A stretch of 64,000 nt of DNA, from assembly GCF_007474535.1 (NCBI RefSeq), contig NZ_VKNW01000008.1, forward strand, positions 62,001 through 126,000. Direction: 5' to 3'. Positions within the stretch are counted from its first letter, which is position 1; every line of letters starts with the position of its first letter. The DNA comes from Chryseobacterium echinoideorum (GTDB lineage Bacteria > Bacteroidota > Bacteroidia > Flavobacteriales > Weeksellaceae). The notes under the pieces were generated by a model. The model was not told the DNA's origin. It saw only the letters and a program-made list of their open reading frames with translations, and made no database searches. Position numbers and translations under genes: made by a program. Shown in pieces: positions 24,801 through 33,954 of the stretch.

Positions 24801-26570
24801 ATGAACAAGAAAATTCAAATATTATCTATACTTTTCTTAGGAGTTTCTTCTGTGGCATTTTCTCAGATTAAAGAAGAAAGATTGATTCTTAATAAAAAAA
24901 GAGAGCCGGAAGTAAAAAAAATTGAGAAGAAAAAAACGTCTGTAGTTACGGAGAAAAATTATCCGCCTGAAGAGAAATCGGCAAATCCGGTAAAATATAC
25001 GATTACGGATGTTCCTGCGGTTTCAGATTTTAAAACCTCTACTATTCAGGGAGAAGATGTAGCTCCGAAGTTTGACGCAACAGCTCAAAACAACTATTTC
25101 CAGATCGGAATGGGGAATTACGGTAAAATTTTAGCGGATGCCAATATTTCCAAAACTCTTGAAAATAAGCTGGAAGTAGGTGCGGATGTTCATGTTTTAT
25201 CAACTAATGGATTGAAAAAAGATTACGCTTGGAATTCTAAACAAAGTACAGCAAGTTTGGGAGCATTTCTAAATTCTTACGGAGAAAAAGGTAAGATCAA
25301 CGTCAATGCAGAATATGGTTTAGATAATTATAATTATTACGGGATTTATGCTCTTGCTCCTTCAGCTGATGTAGATTTACAGCAAAAAGTTAATCAGTTT
25401 AAAGTGAATGGTTATTATGATTTCTATTCTAATGAAATTTTAAATGATGTAAGAGTAAAATCATCATTTTTAACCGATCATTTTGATGCCAAAGAAAATC
25501 AGGCTTCCATTTTGGCAAATCTTTCAAAACATGCCGTTGAACTTTCAAAAAACGGAATCGTGATGAATGCTGATTTAGGTTTAGGCCTAGAAACTGTAAA
25601 AACTGATTTTGCGCTGCTTAGTAAAAATTCTGCAACATTTTTTAATGCGGATATTACTCCGAAAATTACTTTTGCGAAAGGGGAATCCTATCTTACTTTA
25701 GGTTCTGTATTTAATTTTTTAAATGCAAGAAACTCGAATATGATGCTTGCCGAAGAAGTGAAAAACAATAAAACGTATTGGTTTCCAAAAGCAGAATTTC
25801 AGGTGGCTGCATCTAATGAATTCAAATTCTACGGCGGAATTGACGGCGGCTTAAAATTAAATACGTACGGAGAATTGCTTCAGACAAATCCGTTTCTTGT
25901 TTCAGATCAAATGCTGAGACCTACAGAAACAACGTATCATTTTTATGCAGGTTTGAGAGGTGATATTGATGAAACTTTTAAATATGATGTTTCCGCAGGA
26001 TTTGGTAAAATGAAAAATATTATGTTTTTCAGTGCCAACAATCTTTTTTCCAACGAGTTTACTTTAGAAAGACCTGGATTTGACTTTGCCAACACATTTT
26101 CTGCAGTTTACGATGATGGAAATGTAAGCGACATTAAAGGAAGTCTTCAGTATTTCCCACTGGAGAATCTGGTGGTAGATGCTGATGTGAGGTTTTTAAG
26201 ATATGATCTGAAAAATTACGAAAATATTTATAACGTGCCTTTACTGACGGGAAGTATTGGGGCAAAATATACTTTGCTGGAGAAAAAATTATCTTTAGGC
26301 TTTAAAGGGATTTTTGCAAGTGACAGAACTACAAACTCTTATCTTTTGGAAGAGATAGCAAATCCTGCCATGATGTTTCAGTCTACGGAAGATACCAATG
26401 ATAAAGTTGGCGGTTATGCAGATTTAAACTTATCAGCAGAGTACAAAATTCACAAAAATTTCAGTATTTTTGCACTCGGAAATAATCTTCTAAGTTCAAA
26501 ATATCAGACGTACAAAGGATATAAAGTTCTTGGCGCACAGATTACAGGAGGAGTGAAGATCACTTTCTAA
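24801..26570 (+). CDS. outer-membrane beta-barrel protein (TonB-dependent receptor-like, no plug)
   Basis: 589 residues from the ATG at 24801 (MNKKIQILSIL); an upstream TTG/ATG frame extension is not favoured because the signal peptide starts here. Cleavage likely after VAFSQ. A charged Lys/Glu linker (residues 22-60) is followed by alternating amphipathic strands to the C-terminal Phe (ITGGVKITF), the usual barrel end. No TonB box or plug domain was recognised, so transport by TonB is doubtful. It follows the TPR gene by 82 bases and is probably in the same operon, as in related flavobacteria. Confidence 0.82.
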   Translation: MNKKIQILSILFLGVSSVAFSQIKEERLILNKKREPEVKKIEKKKTSVVTEKNYPPEEKSANPVKYTITDVPAVSDFKTSTIQGEDVAPKFDATAQNNYFQIGMGNYGKILADANISKTLENKLEVGADVHVLSTNGLKKDYAWNSKQSTASLGAFLNSYGEKGKINVNAEYGLDNYNYYGIYALAPSADVDLQQKVNQFKVNGYYDFYSNEILNDVRVKSSFLTDHFDAKENQASILANLSKHAVELSKNGIVMNADLGLGLETVKTDFALLSKNSATFFNADITPKITFAKGESYLTLGSVFNFLNARNSNMMLAEEVKNNKTYWFPKAEFQVAASNEFKFYGGIDGGLKLNTYGELLQTNPFLVSDQMLRPTETTYHFYAGLRGDIDETFKYDVSAGFGKMKNIMFFSANNLFSNEFTLERPGFDFANTFSAVYDDGNVSDIKGSLQYFPLENLVVDADVRFLRYDLKNYENIYNVPLLTGSIGAKYTLLEKKLSLGFKGIFASDRTTNSYLLEEIANPAMMFQSTEDTNDKVGGYADLNLSAEYKIHKNFSIFALGNNLLSSKYQTYKGYKVLGAQITGGVKITF

Positions 26571-26576
26571 AAAATT

Positions 26577-26608
26577 GTTGATAAATGATTATTGATGAAT
26601 GATTATCA
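26577..26608. repeat. degenerate AT-rich intergenic repeat (TGATAAATGAT type)
   Basis: Contains TGATAAATGATTATTGATGA just upstream of tRNA-Arg. Very similar sequence occurs twice, in opposite orientations, between grpE and dnaJ (46083-46165). Confidence 0.45.
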
Positions 26609-26624
26609 TATCAATTGAATAAAT

Positions 26625-26696
26625 GGCTGCATAGTTTAATGGATAGAACTTCGGATTTCGGCTCCGACAGTGAGGGTTCGAATCCTTCTGCGGTCA
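26625..26696 (+). tRNA. tRNA-Arg (anticodon TCG)
   Basis: All stems fold: acceptor GGCTGCA with TGCGGTC (two G-T pairs), D arm GTTTAATGGATAGAAC typical of tRNA-Arg, anticodon stem TCGGA/TCCGA with loop TTTCGGC (anticodon TCG), T arm GAGGG-TTCGAAT-CCTTC. Discriminator base is A. The CCA end is not encoded. Followed by an intrinsic terminator. Confidence 0.93.
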
Positions 26697-26700
26697 CTCT

Positions 26701-26742
26701 AAGGGAAAAGTCACTTTTATCGGTGATTTTTCCCTTTTTTTC
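26701..26742 (+). terminator. intrinsic terminator after tRNA-Arg
   Basis: AAGGGAAAAGTCAC pairs with GTGATTTTTCCCTT (one mismatch) around an 8-base loop, followed by a T-rich run. Confidence 0.8.
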
Positions 26743-26900
26743 TTTTTGTAACAGATTGTTGATTATTAATTACCAAGATAGAAGATAGCGCAGAAATCGA
26801 ACTCATCATTGTTTTTTTAGTATTATTATCCCCAACAGCATAGAGTTGAGAGAAATTTGGTGATATTTTTTAACACCTGATCAATAGAGTTATTTTTTAT

Positions 26901-28358
26901 CTAAGGTATTTTTAATGTAAAAGGTCCTTCAAAATAGGTCTTATAAGAATCTATTAGCTTTCCTTTCATATCATAAACACCTATGGTTATGTTCTGCTTA
27001 GATAAATTGATCTCTGTTTCCGGAAAACTGATATTAATAGTTCCTTTTGATATTTTATCACGTTCAACGGTAATTTTGCTTGCCGCACTATAACTAACGA
27101 CTCCGTGCATAGGTTCTAATACTTTAATGGTTACAATTTTTTTATCATTCGTTTTATTAAGAAAAGTATAGTTATAAGTATTGGTAATTTTACCATCTCT
27201 AACAAAGAACGTACTTCCAGCAGGTTTAATGAATTTGGTTTCCATCTCTCCTCTGTTATACAATAAGAAAACTAAGAATCCGACTAAAAGGACTAAAATT
27301 ACTGCAAAGCCTTTCATTCTTCCAGTAAATTTAAACTTAGTTTGATTTTCTATTTCGTTTTCAGAAGCATATCGTATTAATCCTTTAGGTAATCCAACTT
27401 TCTCCATAATCTCATCACAAGCATCAATACAAGCTGTGCAATTGATACATTCGAGTTGCTGTCCCTCTCTGATATCAATTCCCGTAGGACATACAACCAC
27501 ACACTGATGACAGTCAATGCAATCCCCTTTACCAGCTGCTTTTCGATCTTCTCCATTTCTCCATTTAGATCGGTTTTCTCCCCTTTTAAAGTCGTAGAAA
27601 ACATTGATGGTATCTTTATCAATTAAAACACCCTGCAATCTACCGTATGGACAAACTAATGTACATACCTGTTCTCTAAACCAAGCAAATATGAAATAAA
27701 AGGCAGAAGTAAAAAGAATCATTACAATAAAATTTGTGATGTGAGCAACAGGTCCCTCCGCAATGATATTCAATACTTCTTCGTAGCCCACGATATACAT
27801 AAACATAAAATGGGTGATTAGCAAAGAGATAACAGCATAAACCGTCCATTTTAAGCTTCTTTTCCAGATTTTTTCTGAATTCCACTCTTGTCTTGCCAAT
27901 TTCATCTGCTTATTACGATCTCCTTCAATAAGATATTCTATCTTGCGGAAAACAGATTCCATGAAGATCGTCTGAGGACATATCCAACCACAAAAAATTC
28001 GACCATAGGCTATAGTAAAAACAATGATAAATATTAAAGATGCTATGGCTCCTAAAGTAAGGATAAAGAAATCCTGAGGATAAAATGGCTGCCCCGAAAT
28101 AAAAAATTCTCCGTCTATAATGTTAAACATAAACAGAGGATTACCATTTATTTTTATAAAGGGTATAGCGAAATATACAATGAGTAATAAATAACTTACC
28201 AACTCCCGGTAATTTGTATATTTTCCTTTAGGTTTTCTTGGGAAGACCCATTTTCTTTTTCCAGATTGTTCCATTGTTCCTATGGAATCTCTGTAGGTTT
28301 CTGGAATCAGAACTTGTCCTTGACCTCCTTTTATTTTTTCTTCTTCTATTTTTGACAT
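26901..28358 (-). CDS. ccoG: cytochrome c oxidase accessory protein CcoG (FixG/RdxA)
   Basis: 485 residues. Polytopic inner-membrane protein with two ferredoxin-type cluster motifs, CIDCHQCVVVCP and CINCTACIDACD (about residues 260-300), the membrane cysteine motifs GRIFCGWICP and CTLVCPYGR, and a C-terminal immunoglobulin-like FixG domain after a last membrane helix (about 345-365). CcoG is needed for copper delivery to cbb3 oxidases, acting as a Cu(II) reductase in studied species. No ccoN, O, P or ccoS is in this window, so the gene is an orphan here. A palindrome TGCAAT-N5-ATTGCA lies 50-65 bases upstream. An AraC regulator is divergent. Confidence 0.95.
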   Translation of the reverse strand: MSKIEEEKIKGGQGQVLIPETYRDSIGTMEQSGKRKWVFPRKPKGKYTNYRELVSYLLLIVYFAIPFIKINGNPLFMFNIIDGEFFISGQPFYPQDFFILTLGAIASLIFIIVFTIAYGRIFCGWICPQTIFMESVFRKIEYLIEGDRNKQMKLARQEWNSEKIWKRSLKWTVYAVISLLITHFMFMYIVGYEEVLNIIAEGPVAHITNFIVMILFTSAFYFIFAWFREQVCTLVCPYGRLQGVLIDKDTINVFYDFKRGENRSKWRNGEDRKAAGKGDCIDCHQCVVVCPTGIDIREGQQLECINCTACIDACDEIMEKVGLPKGLIRYASENEIENQTKFKFTGRMKGFAVILVLLVGFLVFLLYNRGEMETKFIKPAGSTFFVRDGKITNTYNYTFLNKTNDKKIVTIKVLEPMHGVVSYSAASKITVERDKISKGTINISFPETEINLSKQNITIGVYDMKGKLIDSYKTYFEGPFTLKIP

Positions 28359-28708
28359 TATTAGTAAGCTTTTATTATGTTATACTTTTTTTAGTTTAAA
28401 ATGATATGCAATAAAAAATTGCAGTCCATTACACTTCAAAATGTCTCTATAGAATGACGGCACAAAAAATCAATATAAATTGTATTGCTGAAAGTATTCA
28501 AATTATCCATATCTAATGTAAAATAAACTTTCTTTCCTTTTACCTCGTTTTTAATTTATAATAAGGTTTAAAATAACCAGCACTACTGAGTTTACTGAGC
28601 ATTTCTCGGTGGAAGTTTAACGAGGCAAAGTTATCGAATGACATTCTCGGTTTTATGGTAGTTTTTACTTAAAAAATTGTTATTTTTATCAATGAATACT
28701 TTAATAGA
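28359..28708. other. divergent spacer between ccoG and the AraC gene
   Basis: 350 AT-rich bases without a gene. TGCAAT / ATTGCA with a 5-base spacer (28407-28423) is the clearest inverted repeat. No full TTTG-N19-TAnnTTTG promoter was found on either strand. Confidence 0.4.
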
Positions 28709-29599
28709 ATGAAAGATCTCTATCCCACATTTGATATAAATAACCTGTCAACATGCCATTCAATTAATGAAATTTTCAGCATTGATCAATTTTCAGATTA
28801 CTTGCCGGGAAATCCTAAAACAACACAGGTTCATCGGCATTCATTTTATCACTTAACCTATTTTATTAATGGAGGAGGATATAATGTTATTGATTTTCAG
28901 ATATATAAAGTCCTGCCACAAAGTTTGTTTTTTATGAGACCCGGTCAGGTTCACAGTTGGGATTTGGATCCGACAGTTGAAGGGTATGTTATTAATTTTG
29001 CACCCACTTTTTTTGATCAATTGCAAATAAGTTCGTCCCTTATTGATGAATTCCCCTTTTTTAGCATTTTTCACGATGAACAAAGAGTCCTTGTATCTGA
29101 AAGTAAAAAAGATAAAATCCTTAGTTATTTTCAGCAAATTATTACAGAATCCCCCAATGATGCCAACCGCAATTCTCAAATAATTATTGCTGCAGCCATT
29201 TTACAAATATGTGGTTTGGCTAGCCAGGAAATTCAAAGTAGTTTTAATTTTGCTGAAAATGGTTATAATTCATTGATATTTAAAAAATTTATAGAGTACA
29301 TTGAAAATAATTTTTTAGAGTTGAAAATGCCTAAAGATTATGCTGCACTTTTACACATTACCCCAAGTCATTTGAATTTTATCTGCAAACAACAATCTAA
29401 ACTATCAGCGGGAGAGCTGATAAGGGATAGGATTATCCTAGAGGCAAAGAGATTGTTAGTTAATTTTAATCTTTCTGTAAGTGCAATAGCTGAAAAGTTA
29501 AATTATCACGATTCGTCCTATTTTGTGAAATTTTTTAAAAAAAATACAGGTTTAACTCCAGAATCTTTTAGAAAACAATACTATAAAAAAGAGTTTTAA
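28709..29599 (+). CDS. AraC family transcriptional regulator
   Basis: 296 residues. N-terminal cupin-like ligand domain (residues 40-110, 'VHRHSFYHLTYFINGGGYNV' and the FMRPGQVHSW motif) and a C-terminal double helix-turn-helix of AraC type (about residues 195-294: 'LHITPSHLNFICKQQSKLSA' and 'AEKLNYHDSSYFVKFFKKNT'). No signal peptide. Probably a cytosolic sensor of a small molecule. It is divergent from ccoG, which it may control, and stands at the edge of the surface-protein region. Related in layout to the AraC gene at 40801. Confidence 0.9.
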   Translation: MKDLYPTFDINNLSTCHSINEIFSIDQFSDYLPGNPKTTQVHRHSFYHLTYFINGGGYNVIDFQIYKVLPQSLFFMRPGQVHSWDLDPTVEGYVINFAPTFFDQLQISSSLIDEFPFFSIFHDEQRVLVSESKKDKILSYFQQIITESPNDANRNSQIIIAAAILQICGLASQEIQSSFNFAENGYNSLIFKKFIEYIENNFLELKMPKDYAALLHITPSHLNFICKQQSKLSAGELIRDRIILEAKRLLVNFNLSVSAIAEKLNYHDSSYFVKFFKKNTGLTPESFRKQYYKKEF

Positions 29600-29906
29600 G
29601 CTAATAATTGGGGTTTTAAATTTCACAGTATTCCTAGAAATAATGATTGTCAGATATTGTATCTGAGTTGCTCTTAAATTGTTGTAACCGATTTTGCAAT
29701 CGTCAATTTATCACGAGAAAGGTAGTTAGTAATGATTTTTTATTAGGGTTGAAAAAATTACTGTAAAATTGTGTAAGTTGTTGAAAATTAAATAAATGAC
29801 GGATTTTGGCTGTTCCATTTTTTTTCCAAATCAAATTCGTTTTCTGATCTCTTGATGCGGATCAGAATGGAATGTGTAAAAGTGTTCAACGAACAATATA
29901 TGAATG
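29600..29906. other. spacer with one hairpin
   Basis: Convergent ends of two regulators. TCAGATA-TTG-TATCTGA (29650-29666) is a perfect 7-bp stem without a T-run, and TTCTGATC / GATCAGAA (29841-29866) is another stem. No gene seen. Confidence 0.4.
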
Positions 29907-31412
29907 TTATAATTCCTTCATTGAATTCAGCCATACAAAAAAGTCTATATCTGTTGATAGATTTAGTTTTTTGCGTAGGTTATACCGATTGCTTTCTATT
30001 GTTCTTACAGATTTAAAAGTATATTCAGCAATCTCCTTGTTTGAGAATCCAAGAGAAATGTAGGCAGCGAGAGTGATTTCGGATGGTTTAAGATTGGGAT
30101 TAATCTTCAAAATATTATTGTAAAATTCTGGATAAACTTCCTGAAATCTCTTTAAAAAATGCGGATTGTTTTCTTTCGCCAGAACAATTATTTCTTCAAA
30201 CGAAATATTTATCATCTGTCTCATCTGCTGGGTTTCTGTCTCTTTTTCCAGAAGAATTTTCTTCGAATCTAATATTATTGTTTTTCGCTTTTTCTTTTCC
30301 TTTAGGTAGTACAATAAGATAAAAAACAATAAAATAATTGATATTGATATTATAATATAAATCCATCTGGACAAAAAAATATTTTTGTCTTGTTCTTTAT
30401 TCATCATTAGTTTTAAAGCAAATGCTGTATTATTCTTATCCTTACTTGCTCGCTCCTCAATTTTTTTAGTATAAATTCCTAAATATTTTTTTTCTTTTTC
30501 AGAATTTCCTAAAGATCCATATAATTCAGATATTTTTTTATATACAGTAATAAGGTAAACACTACTTTCTTCCTGAAATTTATCAATATCTTCAATGATT
30601 TTGAGATAATAATTAAGGGATTTGTTTTTTTCATTTATTGAAAGATAATAATCACCCATTGCGTAATAATAATCTGCGAAAAAATATTCTGTCTGGTATT
30701 TACTGAATAAATTATAGCCCTTTTCAAAATAAAATAGGGCAGAATCTCCTTTTTTCTTTTCTAAATATACACTACCTTGATTTATATATACGGAATACAA
30801 TTGGTGATATACTATTTCTTCTGGCAGAGTTTTTAAAACCTTTATTTCAATATTATTATATTTAAATACCGAGTCCAAAGATTTTTTTTCTTGATAATAG
30901 GTATATCCGATATTTCCAAACGCTGAAGATGCAATTTTTAATATTGTACTATTTTTTTTTTCTCGCTGAGATTGTTTTATAATATTTTCGCTTATATTTC
31001 TGGAAAATTCGTATAGTCCAAGATTATAATAATTATTGCCTTTAATTTCCAAAAGGCGTATTTGCAATTCCAAATCAGATTGCGTATACTTTTCGTTTAG
31101 TGCCTTTTCTATATAAGAAAAACTTTGTTTGTATAGGCCAATGACAGCACTGGCTCTAGCAACCAAGTGGTAAGATTTGGCCAAAGCTTTTGAGTTCTTA
31201 GATTCTATTGCTAAGTCATTAGCTTTCAATGCATATTTTAATGACTGTACATTTTTTGCCTTCTGATAAAATTGTTCTGCTCTTTCTGTACATTCATCAA
31301 ATTGAGCGGATTGATCCTTTAGATCGCCAGTACGGTAGTCCATTTCTGATTTTTGTGGGAAAAAGAATATTGAGAAGAAAAAAAATATGATAGATGCTTG
31401 TGAAGACGACAT
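29907..31412 (-). CDS. membrane-anchored TPR regulator with LuxR-type helix-turn-helix
   Basis: 501 residues. An N-terminal hydrophobic stretch (SIIFFFFSIFFFP) acts as signal or anchor. TPR-like helices cover about residues 30-330, with FFADYYYAMGDYYLSINEKN near 220. One membrane helix follows (IIISISIILLFFILLYYL, about 350-370), then a basic coiled coil. The C-terminus is a GerE/LuxR-type helix-turn-helix: 'LGFSNKEIAEYTFKSVRTIE', 'NLRKKLNL'. This is a one-piece sensor: periplasmic TPR domain, membrane anchor, cytosolic DNA-binding domain. A 9-bp-arm palindrome lies 41 bases upstream. It is downstream of three surface-protein genes it may control. Confidence 0.85.
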   Translation of the reverse strand: MSSSQASIIFFFFSIFFFPQKSEMDYRTGDLKDQSAQFDECTERAEQFYQKAKNVQSLKYALKANDLAIESKNSKALAKSYHLVARASAVIGLYKQSFSYIEKALNEKYTQSDLELQIRLLEIKGNNYYNLGLYEFSRNISENIIKQSQREKKNSTILKIASSAFGNIGYTYYQEKKSLDSVFKYNNIEIKVLKTLPEEIVYHQLYSVYINQGSVYLEKKKGDSALFYFEKGYNLFSKYQTEYFFADYYYAMGDYYLSINEKNKSLNYYLKIIEDIDKFQEESSVYLITVYKKISELYGSLGNSEKEKKYLGIYTKKIEERASKDKNNTAFALKLMMNKEQDKNIFLSRWIYIIISISIILLFFILLYYLKEKKKRKTIILDSKKILLEKETETQQMRQMINISFEEIIVLAKENNPHFLKRFQEVYPEFYNNILKINPNLKPSEITLAAYISLGFSNKEIAEYTFKSVRTIESNRYNLRKKLNLSTDIDFFVWLNSMKEL

Positions 31413-31452
31413 AGTTATAAGTTAAATAAACATAGTGATGAAATCAATCTTA

Positions 31453-31473
31453 TTTAAGATATTATATCTTAAA
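31453..31473. promoter_or_regulatory. palindrome upstream of the TPR-LuxR gene
   Basis: TTTAAGATA-TTA-TATCTTAAA, a perfect inverted repeat with 9-bp arms, 41 bases before the start codon of the TPR-LuxR gene (minus strand). A possible operator, perhaps for autoregulation. Confidence 0.45.
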
Positions 31474-31775
31474 AAAACAAATAGCAAACAGCCTAAAAAT
31501 TGACACGCACATTTTCAAATCTAAGTTAATGTTTAATACTTTAAATATAACAATGGAGTTGTTTAAATTTTAAATTTTTTGATTAGTCTTAAGGAAAACG
31601 CCAAAAAGTGCAGTTTCTTCCAAGTAATATTAAAAAAAGTATAATTTCTTATAACTCTTTTCAGTCTGTAATGATATTACAACAATGATAAAAATATTCC
31701 TACTTTACTTTAAAGTTAAGTAAGACAAAGAAGTCCTTAAAAAAGATTTTGCAAATGATTTTATTTAATTAAATG

Positions 31776-31800
31776 GAGAGTGTTGTTGGAAAACACTCTC
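31776..31800 (-). terminator. probable terminator of the first surface-protein gene
   Basis: GAGAGTGTT / AACACTCTC stem with a 7-base loop, about 30 bases after the stop codon; on the minus strand it is followed by mixed A/T, not a clean T-run. Confidence 0.5.
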
Positions 31801-31830
31801 TAACTAATTGAATTGGTAAAAACATCATTA

Positions 31831-33327
31831 TCACAAGGGCATATAGGTTATAAAAATTGTAGACCCTGAACTTGTTTTATAAGTTGTATTTCCCGGTTTC
31901 AAACATGCAGTTGATACACGTATTTCAGCTCCTGTATTCAGAATCACACTTCGAGTAATTGAAGTTGTCCCACTACCACCATTCCAACGATCTCCAATTC
32001 TGTTTAATGATTTATTTCCAGTGTATAGACCTGTGATGCAACCGACAGTACCATTATCTCCAATCGCAATATCTTCAAAAATTGTAACTAAATCAACCGT
32101 ATACACGCCCCTCTTTTTCACACGGTAAGTGGTATTATTCAATTTTTCAATGTAGTCGGTGTAGATTCTATCAGGTTCTCCTTGAAAGACCAAAGGTCTG
32201 TGTGTATTATCTGTACTATGAGTAACAGTATTACCTGTAGTATCATATAATACAAAAGAACTGGCTGGAGGAAGAGCACTTTTTTTGACGATCCCGTCAT
32301 TATCTATTACCAGTAATTTATTATCATCTATACTGCCATTAGGTACATTTCTCAAACGTGCGGTGCCGGCAATATCAATCTTTTGAGTAGGTGCAGCTAC
32401 ACCAATACCAATTGAACCGTTTCCCGCAAAATTGAGATTGTTTCCACCTAATGTTAGTGTCCTGTCTTCGGACAGACTTCCGTTGTTCGTATAAATATTA
32501 GTGTTGGTATCAATCTCAGATTTTAAAGTGGACGAAGAGACTTTCTTACCGGTTCCGTCACTTTTCAAGACCATTATTCTGTCTGTAGCATCAATAACGG
32601 TTTCCAGAGGTACGCTTCTAAATCTTACGTTACCATTTGCATCCAGTGTTTCAGTGGGTTCTATTGTTCCTAGTCCAATGCCGACATTCCCGTCATCTGT
32701 AACAGAAAATTGTCTGTAACCATCTACATTCGTAAATCGAACTATAGGTTCTGCTGCATCTATGTTCCGTACTGCCAAAGCCGCATTTTTGCTGTTGGTT
32801 GAGCTGGAGCCTATAACAACCTTACCTTTTATACGAGAATCTCCAACGACCTCCAGCTTTTCCAAGGGATTAGCGGTAGTTCCAATTCCAAAATTTCCTT
32901 TTCCTGTGAATGCCAGATTAAATCCGTTTAGATTGGCATTACGGTTACCTGTCAAGCTGCCATTATCCTTGTAAAGATTGATGTCATTCCCACTTGCGAC
33001 CGATGACCCTGTAGAGAATTTCATCCATCTACTCCCGTCAAAGTAATAGTATCCTTCCTGGGTAACATTCACGGTTTTGATGCTGGTAGGATTTGCTGCG
33101 GATGTAGCGTATATGACAGTTCCCTGCAGTTGGCTTGTGTAAAGCCCGTCTTTTGCTTTCAGCTCATTCCCTGTTACCTTCGGAGCGATGATTCCATCTG
33201 TTTTGGTAAGATCAGAAGGTGATGATTTAACGTCTAAAGTGGCATGTGGATTTTCTGTGTTTATGCCAACTTGTGAGAAAATAAGAGAGGAAGTAAATGT
33301 AGATAAGGCAATAATGCATTTTTTCAT
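31831..33327 (-). CDS. secreted VGINTENP-type surface protein with fiber-like repeats and C1q-like end
   Basis: 498 residues. Signal peptide MKKCIIALSTFTSSLIFSQ, then VGINTENPHATLDVK, a start shared with the genes at 33955 and 36266. Two stretches, about residues 120-165 and 280-325, follow the same scheme: NGSL, R, L-x-G-x-NL-x-F-x-G-x-G, then GIG and P-x-x-K. The scheme resembles phage tail-fiber stalk repeats. The C-terminus (about 380-498) is beta-rich with 'YRVKKRGVYTVDLVTIF' and 'GSTIFITYM', like a C1q/TNF jelly roll, which would trimerise. No type IX sorting tail is seen. Probably an exported adhesin-like trimer; the target is unknown. Confidence 0.75.
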   Translation of the reverse strand: MKKCIIALSTFTSSLIFSQVGINTENPHATLDVKSSPSDLTKTDGIIAPKVTGNELKAKDGLYTSQLQGTVIYATSAANPTSIKTVNVTQEGYYYFDGSRWMKFSTGSSVASGNDINLYKDNGSLTGNRNANLNGFNLAFTGKGNFGIGTTANPLEKLEVVGDSRIKGKVVIGSSSTNSKNAALAVRNIDAAEPIVRFTNVDGYRQFSVTDDGNVGIGLGTIEPTETLDANGNVRFRSVPLETVIDATDRIMVLKSDGTGKKVSSSTLKSEIDTNTNIYTNNGSLSEDRTLTLGGNNLNFAGNGSIGIGVAAPTQKIDIAGTARLRNVPNGSIDDNKLLVIDNDGIVKKSALPPASSFVLYDTTGNTVTHSTDNTHRPLVFQGEPDRIYTDYIEKLNNTTYRVKKRGVYTVDLVTIFEDIAIGDNGTVGCITGLYTGNKSLNRIGDRWNGGSGTTSITRSVILNTGAEIRVSTACLKPGNTTYKTSSGSTIFITYMPL

Positions 33328-33498
33328 TTGTGTAAATTTATGTTAATTTTTATTTTGTATTCTTTTTAGAATAACCACAAGACAAACAACAATGATCTAT
33401 AAAATAATATGCTGATGCTGGAAAAATTATTGTACGTCTTTTGGGTATCTTTTTTCAGAAATAATCCGGCTGCAAATGACCAAATTTCTTCAATCAAG

Positions 33499-33527
33499 TA
33501 CAAAAAAACGACTACTTAACGAGTACT
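33499..33527. promoter_or_regulatory. conserved palindromic element, copy B
   Basis: Core GACTACTTAACGAGTACT preceded by TACAAAAAAAC. It is 25/29 identical to the element at 37520-37548. Both lie upstream (172 and 268 bases) of a VGINTENP-type gene on the minus strand. Confidence 0.5.
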
Positions 33528-33682
33528 TTATTTTTTTAGATAATTGATTATGAGTACTTAAACAAGCGAAAAAATGAGAAGCCTGTTTTGGTTGAAGGGT
33601 TTTTACTTTCCATAAGTCGTAACATTATCTTCAATTGTTCTAATCGCTTTGAAGAATATTGTTTGAAAGAGCAAAGGGAAAC

Positions 33683-33790
33683 TTAATTACAAATAAAAAT
33701 GTGCGAAGGCTCTGTTTTGAGGAATCCAAAAATCTCTGTTAGAAAGTCCTGAAAATTTTTATCCAAAGTGTTGGAATTGTCATTGCTTAA
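33683..33790 (-). pseudogene. remnant of an AraC-type helix-turn-helix C-terminus
   Basis: No start codon, open for about 36 codons. The reading FLTEIFGFLKTEPSHIF aligns with YLSEISGFSSQSRFTHIF, the recognition region of the TPR-AraC protein encoded at 38212 (L, E-I, G-F, H-I-F kept, one residue missing). It ends prematurely three residues later. It sits upstream of the surface gene at 31831 just as the intact regulator sits upstream of the one at 36266. A short similarity, so a chance match is not fully excluded. Confidence 0.4.
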
Positions 33791-33792
33791 CC

Positions 33793-33832
33793 AAAAAAAC
33801 AGAGCGCGGGAAAAATTTATCCCGAGCTCTGT
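33793..33832 (-). terminator. intrinsic terminator of the FISUMP protein gene
   Basis: On the minus strand ACAGAGCTCGGGA pairs with TCCCGCGCTCTGT around a short loop (one mismatch), followed by TTTTTTT. About 120 bases after the stop codon at 33955. Confidence 0.8.
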
Positions 33833-33954
33833 AACCTTTTGGCTAATTAAAGGGTCGATATGAATTGTGTGATAATTATTAATTTTAATTTATAACAAAA
33901 TGGAGACCCGGATTACTCACAGGATAGATCATTTTTAGTTATATTTTACTAATA

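Noticed and set aside
29841..29866. Hairpin near the end of the TPR-LuxR gene as its terminator
   Set aside because: Stem is present but no T-run follows on the minus strand.
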